From CAMAVH01 sp035714115 (GTDB taxonomy: Bacteria; Pseudomonadota; Alphaproteobacteria; SMXQ01): DNA of 18,514 bases. The DNA lies in assembly GCA_035714115.1 (NCBI GenBank), contig DASTMO010000092.1:1-18514 (forward strand). The letters are read 5' to 3'. The notes beneath the pieces are model-generated. The model had not been told where the DNA came from. It saw nothing but the letters and a program-made list of their open reading frames with translations, and searched no databases. Shown piece by piece: positions 14,251-18,514 of the stretch. Made by a program: the position numbers and the translations under genes. Each line of letters begins with the position of its first letter. Position 1 is the first letter of the stretch.

Positions 14251-15032
14251 TGTCGTCCCGCGCTCCGGCCGATCTCGTTCCTGCGCTCGTCGCGGGACCC
14301 GGCTATTGGTCGGGCCCGTTGATGAGCGTCGCGGATATCGCCGTGATCGACGGCGAGATTGAGCGCCTGTTCCTGGCGCAGATCGCCCGCCACGCCCCGG
14401 AGCGCCGCGACGAATTCGCGCGCGCCGGCCTGTCGCGCTATCACGAGGTCAGCCATCTCGTCGATCACGGCCGCATCTGGGGCCGGTTGGCCCGCCGCTT
14501 CGACGCGGCGGCTCTTGCCGTGCTGGATCGCACCGATCTTTATCGCGGCCTGCGCGAGCTGTTCGGGGATTTCACCGTCACCGACGAGGAGGATGTCGGC
14601 GAGCCGCTGGTGCGCTGGCGGATCGTGCGCCCGGGCGAGAGCGGCGATATCGGCCCGGTGCATGCCGATAGCTGGTTCTGGCGGATCAACAAATGGCCTT
14701 ACGACGCGGACCGCAGCTTGATCAAAATCTGGACTATGCTGCACGGCGCGCCGGGCGAGTCGGGGCTCATGGTGCTGCCGGACAGCCATAAGGTGGACTA
14801 TGCCTATAGCGCGGAGATTCGCGACGGCTCGCCGAAACCTTCATTCGATGCGGCCGGTTTGCCGATGCGGCCGGTGCGCACCTTGCCCGGCGAGTCCGTC
14901 GTGTTTCACTATGATTTGCTGCATGGCGGCATGGTGACCGGCGGTTCGGCAACGCGCGTCAGCTTCGAACTCACCATGGCGGTCAAGCGCGACCGCTTGC
15001 CGTCCGGCTATCATTTTTTGGCGCGGGGCTAA
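14247..15032 (+). CDS. PhyH-type Fe(II)/2-oxoglutarate-dependent oxygenase (first of tandem pair)
   Basis: A protein of 261 residues with the iron-binding facial triad of the PhyH (phytanoyl-CoA hydroxylase) superfamily: His139-x-Asp141 in PVHADSWFW and distal His226 in DLLHGG. Arg237, 11 residues after the distal His, is placed to bind the 2-oxoglutarate carboxylate. The double-stranded beta-helix core spans roughly residues 110-250, preceded by a helical N-terminal part. The family hydroxylates, desaturates or cyclises small molecules, and members act on sugars and antibiotics as well as acyl-CoA. The start overlaps the previous stop (ATGA at 14247); a second ATG at 14250 is an equivalent alternative. 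Its substrate is likely the sugar or lipid made by this operon (inference). Confidence 0.8.
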   Translation: MMSSRAPADLVPALVAGPGYWSGPLMSVADIAVIDGEIERLFLAQIARHAPERRDEFARAGLSRYHEVSHLVDHGRIWGRLARRFDAAALAVLDRTDLYRGLRELFGDFTVTDEEDVGEPLVRWRIVRPGESGDIGPVHADSWFWRINKWPYDADRSLIKIWTMLHGAPGESGLMVLPDSHKVDYAYSAEIRDGSPKPSFDAAGLPMRPVRTLPGESVVFHYDLLHGGMVTGGSATRVSFELTMAVKRDRLPSGYHFLARG

Positions 15033-15037
15033 GGGCG

Positions 15038-15868
15038 ATGTCCGGCATATCGCGCGACGAGGCGTTTTTGCGGAACGGCTGGCTGCAGATCGATCTCGCC
15101 AGCCGCAAGACACTGGATGCGGTCCGCACGGGGCTTTTGGAGCTTCTGCGGCGCGACTATCCGGCCATGGAAGACCTTGAATCGTACCATCGCCATGTTC
15201 TCGGTGACGACGAACATATCGCCGTGCAGAAGCGGCTGTTCGATTGGTTCATCGCGAGCGGCCACGGTCCGGCCATCGTCGGCGAGAACCTCGCCTTCTT
15301 CCGCGATCTGCTCGGCCCGGACCTGCATGTGCAAACTTCGCCCTACCTGCGCATCGTCCGTCCGGCCAAGCCGGGCGACAATGTGAACATCCACCGCGAC
15401 ACCCATTACGGCGGCTCGCCCTACGAACTGTCCGTCCACGTCCCCTTCACCGACTGCGGCCTCGCCGGCAGCCTGGCGCTGATTCCCGGCTCGCATGTCG
15501 AAGCGGACGGGGCTTATCCCTACGAGCAGATCGTCGATCCGACGACGCCCAAAGGCTCGGTCAAGCATCAGCTCGGCTTCACCTATGCGCCGAAAGTCAT
15601 GCAGCCGGCCGATCTCGCCAAGCTGACGCCGATCGAGACCAGGTTCGGCCAAGCTTTGGTCTTCAGCCTGTCGGCCGTGCATGGGCAAGTGGTCAACAGC
15701 AGCACGGTCACGCGCTTTTCGACGGATGTGCGCGTCGTTCATTCGCACGCGCCGATCGATTGGGCGCGCAACGAGGCGACGGGATATTACCGCCCTTTGA
15801 GCCGGTCGGCGGTCAGCGCCGCCGCCGAGGCTTATTTCGCGGCGGATGCCGCGTACAAGACGAAGTAG
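15038..15868 (+). CDS. PhyH-type Fe(II)/2-oxoglutarate-dependent oxygenase (second of tandem pair)
   Basis: A protein of 276 residues of the PhyH superfamily. The facial triad is complete: His119-x-Asp121 in NIHRDTHYGG and distal His215 in LSAVHGQVV. Arg226 is 11 residues after the distal His, as in the upstream neighbour. Beyond these motifs the two oxygenases look only weakly alike, so they probably catalyse different steps. This one has a longer insertion (about residues 150-190, around HVEADGAYPYEQIVDP) and keeps the aromatic-rich motif HYGGSPYELSVHVPF that may bind substrate. It starts 6 bases after its neighbour, with AAGGG immediately upstream but with tight spacing. A hydroxylation or ring-forming step on the glycan is the likely role, not proven. 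Confidence 0.82.
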   Translation: MSGISRDEAFLRNGWLQIDLASRKTLDAVRTGLLELLRRDYPAMEDLESYHRHVLGDDEHIAVQKRLFDWFIASGHGPAIVGENLAFFRDLLGPDLHVQTSPYLRIVRPAKPGDNVNIHRDTHYGGSPYELSVHVPFTDCGLAGSLALIPGSHVEADGAYPYEQIVDPTTPKGSVKHQLGFTYAPKVMQPADLAKLTPIETRFGQALVFSLSAVHGQVVNSSTVTRFSTDVRVVHSHAPIDWARNEATGYYRPLSRSAVSAAAEAYFAADAAYKTK

Positions 15869-15874
15869 TCGGCG

Positions 15875-17041
15875 ATGGCGTCTTTGATCAAGAGAATCGC
15901 GGACAAGACCCGCCAGAACGGCTTGGGCTGGGTGGCGCGCCGCATCGCCGTCGAGATCGCCTCGCCGCAGCGCATCAGCGGCAAGCTGATCAATCCGCTG
16001 CTGCGCATGGGCGCGCGCTCGCGCCGCGGCGGCGAATCGCCCGGCGCGGCCGATGCACTGCTCGTGGTGTACGACCTGATGGTCGAGCCGAACACCTTCG
16101 ATGTGCTGTGGTTCTTGATGGCGGCAGAGCACCGCCGGCGCACGCTGGGTCTGGCCGCGCTGCATGTCGTTTTCGCGGGTACGCCGATTGGCCAGGAGCG
16201 TAAGGAAGCTGCCGAATATTATAAAGTGGTCAGCCGTGCCTCCTGGCGCGACCGCTTCACGAACATCTTGGCCCCGCTGGCCTGGGCGATGCCGAGCGTG
16301 CGCGACGTCGAGATCCTGCATGACCGTCGCGAAGTGAAGGCGCGCGTCGCTTCCTGGCGTCCGGCGCATCTCTTTCCTGAGGATTATGTCGTCGACTTCT
16401 ATCCGACGCGTTCGTGCGATTGGCCTTACATGGTCATGCGCGGTCCGGCGGGCCGCGAGGTCGGCGGCGTCTTTCGCGCGAGCGAAGCGGCGCTCGACTA
16501 TGTCGACCGCTGGCTTGCCGCGCGCGGCGGCACTGGCCGCGCCGTCTCCATCACGACCCGGCATTACGACTATAATCCGGCGCGCAACAGCGATCTCCAG
16601 GCCTGGGCGCGCTTCGCAACTTATTTGCGCGAGCGCGGCTACATGCCGGTGTTCATTCCCGATACGGAAAGCCTGGCGGCGGGGCCGGCGGCGGAGATCG
16701 CGGAGTTCCCCCATTTTTCGGAGGCGGCCTGGCAGCTCCATTTGCGCCTCGCCTTCTACGAACGGGCTTACCTCAATCTCGGCATCAACAACGGCCCAGC
16801 CTTTCTGTATCTCTTGGACGACCGCGCCAAGGGGATCATGTTCAAGATCGTAACCCAAGGCGTCGAGCAGAACGAAGCAGCCTATCTGATCAAGCAAGGC
16901 TTCGAGATCGGCGGGCAGATACCGTTCTGCTCGCCGTTCCAGAAGCGCGTGTGGGAAAACGACAGCTTCGAGGTGATTCGCCGCGAATTCGAGGCGATGG
17001 AGCATGCCATCGGGGCCGCCGTGTCGCGGAGCGGGGCATGA
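15875..17041 (+). CDS. Uncharacterised protein, possibly a GT-B glycosyltransferase
   Basis: A protein of 388 residues that I do not recognise with certainty. It has a basic N-terminal helix region (residues 1-50), then an alternating strand-helix body from about 55. The second half resembles the nucleotide-binding domain of GT-B-like glycosyltransferases: ITTRHYDYNPARNSDL, then LRERGYMPVFIPDTES as a strand followed by a predicted loop, and NLGINNGPAFLYLL near residues 305-320, which recalls the GPA-type motif before the donor site. These are pattern impressions, not a family assignment. It follows the second PhyH gene by six bases and overlaps the Nudix gene by ATGA, so it belongs to the same operon and its role is most likely in building the glycan. 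Confidence 0.65.
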   Translation: MASLIKRIADKTRQNGLGWVARRIAVEIASPQRISGKLINPLLRMGARSRRGGESPGAADALLVVYDLMVEPNTFDVLWFLMAAEHRRRTLGLAALHVVFAGTPIGQERKEAAEYYKVVSRASWRDRFTNILAPLAWAMPSVRDVEILHDRREVKARVASWRPAHLFPEDYVVDFYPTRSCDWPYMVMRGPAGREVGGVFRASEAALDYVDRWLAARGGTGRAVSITTRHYDYNPARNSDLQAWARFATYLRERGYMPVFIPDTESLAAGPAAEIAEFPHFSEAAWQLHLRLAFYERAYLNLGINNGPAFLYLLDDRAKGIMFKIVTQGVEQNEAAYLIKQGFEIGGQIPFCSPFQKRVWENDSFEVIRREFEAMEHAIGAAVSRSGA

Positions 17042-17514
17042 CGCCGAAGCTCTATCCCGGCGACGCAGTCGCCGCTTTGCTGATCGACGAAGACGGCCGT
17101 TACGTCATGCAGCAGCGCGACGACAAGCCGGAAATCTTCTTTCCCGGCTGCTGGGGCAACTTCGGCGGCGCGATCGAAGCGGGCGAGACGCCGGAAGCGG
17201 CGCTGCAACGCGAGCTCGAGGAAGAGCTCGGGGTACGTTTCGAGAGCTACGAGTTCTTCTGCCGCCTGGTGATGGACTTTTCCTACGCCGGGGCCGGCGA
17301 GGTCGTGCGTTATTTCTTCATCGTGCCCTTGTCGGCGGCGCAACAGGCGCGCTTGACGGTGCGCGAAGGGCAGGGCTGCGGCGTCTTTTCGGCGCAAGAG
17401 GTGGCTAAAATGGCCGGCATCGTGCCTTACGACGGCCTCGCGATCTGGCAACATGCCACGCGATCGGCGATCGGCGGCCGTTATCGCGGCGAAGCCGCGC
17501 ACGAAGGCCATTGA
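17038..17514 (+). CDS. Nudix hydrolase
   Basis: A protein of 158 residues with a perfect Nudix box: Gly44 and Glu50 in GAIEAGE, seven residues, then Arg58-Glu59-Leu60-x-Glu62-Glu63-x-Gly65-Val66. The Glu residues bind the metals that activate water for cleaving a nucleoside-diphosphate bond. FFPGCWGNFGG directly precedes the box, as in hydrolases of nucleotide sugars and of isopentenyl diphosphate isomerase-like proteins. A role in cleaving an NDP-sugar, or cleaning up a dead-end nucleotide intermediate of this pathway, fits the setting, but the substrate cannot be read. The ATG at 17038 overlaps the previous stop (ATGA); a longer upstream frame is a shadow within the preceding gene. Confidence 0.85.
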   Translation: MTPKLYPGDAVAALLIDEDGRYVMQQRDDKPEIFFPGCWGNFGGAIEAGETPEAALQRELEEELGVRFESYEFFCRLVMDFSYAGAGEVVRYFFIVPLSAAQQARLTVREGQGCGVFSAQEVAKMAGIVPYDGLAIWQHATRSAIGGRYRGEAAHEGH

Positions 17515-18338
17515 TGGATTTGGAAAGAGCGATGGAAGATCGATTTGCCTTCGGCCGCAATTGGCAGAGCTACGCCGCACGCTTGCCGGCCGAAGCGACG
17601 GCGCGCGCGCGCCGCTCATTGGCGGCGATGCTCGGGGAGAACGCCCTTCAGGGCGCGCGCTTTCTCGATATAGGATCGGGCAGCGGCCTTTTCTCCCTCG
17701 CGGCGCTCGAACTGGGGGCGGCGCGCATTCATTCCTTTGACTACGATCCGGATAGCGTCGCCTGCACGGCTTCGATGAAGGCCCAGCATGCGCCCGATGC
17801 TCCGCATTGGTCGGTTGAGCGCGGCGACGTGCTCGATGCGGGATATGTCGAGTCTTTGGGCCGCTGGGACGTGGTCTATTCCTGGGGCGTGCTGCATCAC
17901 ACCGGCCAAATGTGGCAGGCGGTCGCCAACGCCGCGACGCGCGTCGCGCCGGGCGGGCTGTTCTTCATCGCGCTCTATAACGACCAGGGCTGGCTGAGCC
18001 GCATCTGGCATAGGATCAAGCGGTTTTACGTGCGTGCGCCACGTGTCGTGCAAAAAACCATGAACGTCGCGTTTTTTTCTTTGTTCGCGCTGCTTCTTGC
18101 GGCGGCGGACATCTTGCGCTTGCGCAATCCGATGACGCGTCACAACGGCCGCGACGAGCGCGGTATGCGGCTGTATGTCGACGTCGCGGACTGGATCGGC
18201 GGTTATCCGTTCGAGGTCGCATCGACCGATGCGGTGATCCAATTCATGCGCGAGCGCGGATTTACGCCGGTCAAAGTCGTTGACGTAGGTTTTCGCCAAG
18301 GCTGCAACGAATTCGTCTTCAAGGCGCCCGGCGCGTGA
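17514..18338 (+). CDS. SAM-dependent methyltransferase with a hydrophobic C-terminal insert
   Basis: A protein of 274 residues. Motif I is FLDIGSGSG at residues 50-58; the acidic ribose-binding residue is Asp in HSFDYD soon after; and VVYSWGVLHHTG is the typical post-motif region of Methyltransf_11/12 enzymes. Between about residues 165 and 205 there is a basic stretch (RIWHRIKRFYVRAPR) followed by a strongly hydrophobic run (FFSLFALLLAAADIL), which may be an inserted membrane-binding helix. The acceptor could therefore be a lipid-linked sugar (inference). The ATG at 17514 overlaps the Nudix stop (TGATG). A second ATG at 17532 has GGAAAG just upstream and is a plausible alternative start, giving 268 residues. 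Confidence 0.8.
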   Translation: MDLERAMEDRFAFGRNWQSYAARLPAEATARARRSLAAMLGENALQGARFLDIGSGSGLFSLAALELGAARIHSFDYDPDSVACTASMKAQHAPDAPHWSVERGDVLDAGYVESLGRWDVVYSWGVLHHTGQMWQAVANAATRVAPGGLFFIALYNDQGWLSRIWHRIKRFYVRAPRVVQKTMNVAFFSLFALLLAAADILRLRNPMTRHNGRDERGMRLYVDVADWIGGYPFEVASTDAVIQFMRERGFTPVKVVDVGFRQGCNEFVFKAPGA

Positions 18339-18514
18339 TGAGCGAAAAGCCCGATATCCCTGAGGCGCAAAGGCAAGCTGGCGGCTCGCGCAAGATTGTC
18401 GCGCTCGGGCTGGTTTCGCTGATCTGCTTCGTTGCCGCGCTTTATCTCGTCGATTTCGAGGAAATCGCCCAGACGTTCTCTCGCGTCAATCCGTCGGTTC
18501 TCGTGTTGGCCGGA
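18338..18514 (+). CDS. Membrane protein, N-terminal fragment (possibly LPG-synthase-TM/UPF0104 type)
   Basis: The frame starts at ATG 18338, overlapping the methyltransferase stop (TGATG), and is open through the window end (59 codons). After a short polar N-terminus there is a clear membrane helix, KIVALGLVSLICFVAALYLV (about residues 19-38), then DFEEIAQTFSRVNPSVLVLAG. This pattern of a first helix, a short amphipathic stretch and an N-P motif before the second helix is like the start of the lysylphosphatidylglycerol synthase transmembrane (UPF0104) family, several members of which occur beside lipid-glycan genes. The fragment is too short to be certain. Confidence 0.6.
   Translation, partial: MSEKPDIPEAQRQAGGSRKIVALGLVSLICFVAALYLVDFEEIAQTFSRVNPSVLVLAG

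Noticed and set aside
15029..17005. A 658-codon open frame on the minus strand
   Set aside because: It is antisense to the second PhyH gene and the 388-residue protein, both of which have convincing + strand features. Its translation has the Arg/His/Gln-rich composition of a shadow frame.
1..18514. Rho-independent terminators, CRISPR arrays, insertion sequences, tRNA genes
   Set aside because: By reading I saw no stem-loop followed by a T-run between genes, no spaced direct repeats, no transposase-like protein and no tRNA-like fold. Genes are so closely packed that there is little room for them.

Overview
The window is a gene-dense, GC-rich stretch in which every supported gene lies on the + strand: 20 coding regions, two cut by the window edges, with no gap longer than about 35 bases. 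It looks like the inside of one long operon for a cell-surface glycan or glycolipid. The GC content and protein style suggest an alphaproteobacterium. That is an impression, not a phylogenetic result. I saw no RNA genes, mobile elements, CRISPR arrays, terminators or clear promoters.

Layout. (1) Positions 2-1781: the C-terminal end of a nucleotide-sugar dehydrogenase, an extended SDR with an unusual active site (His-x3-His where Tyr-x3-Lys is expected), and a SAM methyltransferase. (2) Positions 1808-8261: an NDP-sugar 4,6-dehydratase-like SDR, a pair of genes for the alpha and beta subunits of a thiamine-diphosphate (ThDP) E1 dehydrogenase, a classical SDR, a second methyltransferase, and a complete acetolactate-synthase-type ThDP enzyme. 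No lipoyl E2 or E3 gene accompanies the E1 pair. (3) Positions 8283-10855: two adjacent, clearly homologous proteins of about 420-440 residues that I cannot assign to a family. (4) Positions 10857-12677: a full-length ABC exporter of the MsbA/PglK type. (5) Positions 12680-17041: a hexapeptide-repeat acyltransferase, an RmlD-like SDR, two different PhyH-type Fe(II)/2-oxoglutarate oxygenases in tandem, and an unassigned protein that may be a glycosyltransferase. (6) Positions 17038-18514: a Nudix hydrolase, a third methyltransferase, and the start of a membrane protein, possibly of the LPG-synthase-TM/UPF0104 type.

How it may fit together (inference). A nucleotide sugar is oxidised and dehydrated to a keto-sugar. 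One or both ThDP systems could then add a short carbon branch to the keto group. The SDRs, methyltransferases, oxygenases and acyltransferase would reduce, methylate, hydroxylate and acylate the product. Unassigned proteins, some possibly glycosyltransferases, would attach it to a lipid carrier, and the ABC exporter would flip the product across the inner membrane. The best candidate for something new is the combination of an orphan E1 alpha/beta pair, a second ThDP enzyme and two PhyH oxygenases in a surface-glycan operon, next to a tandem pair of unassigned proteins.

Nine gene junctions overlap as TGATG or ATGA, which points to tight translational coupling. The block from 1808 to 8283 instead mostly has short spacers, four of them with recognisable ribosome-binding sites, so the operon may have been assembled from modules.
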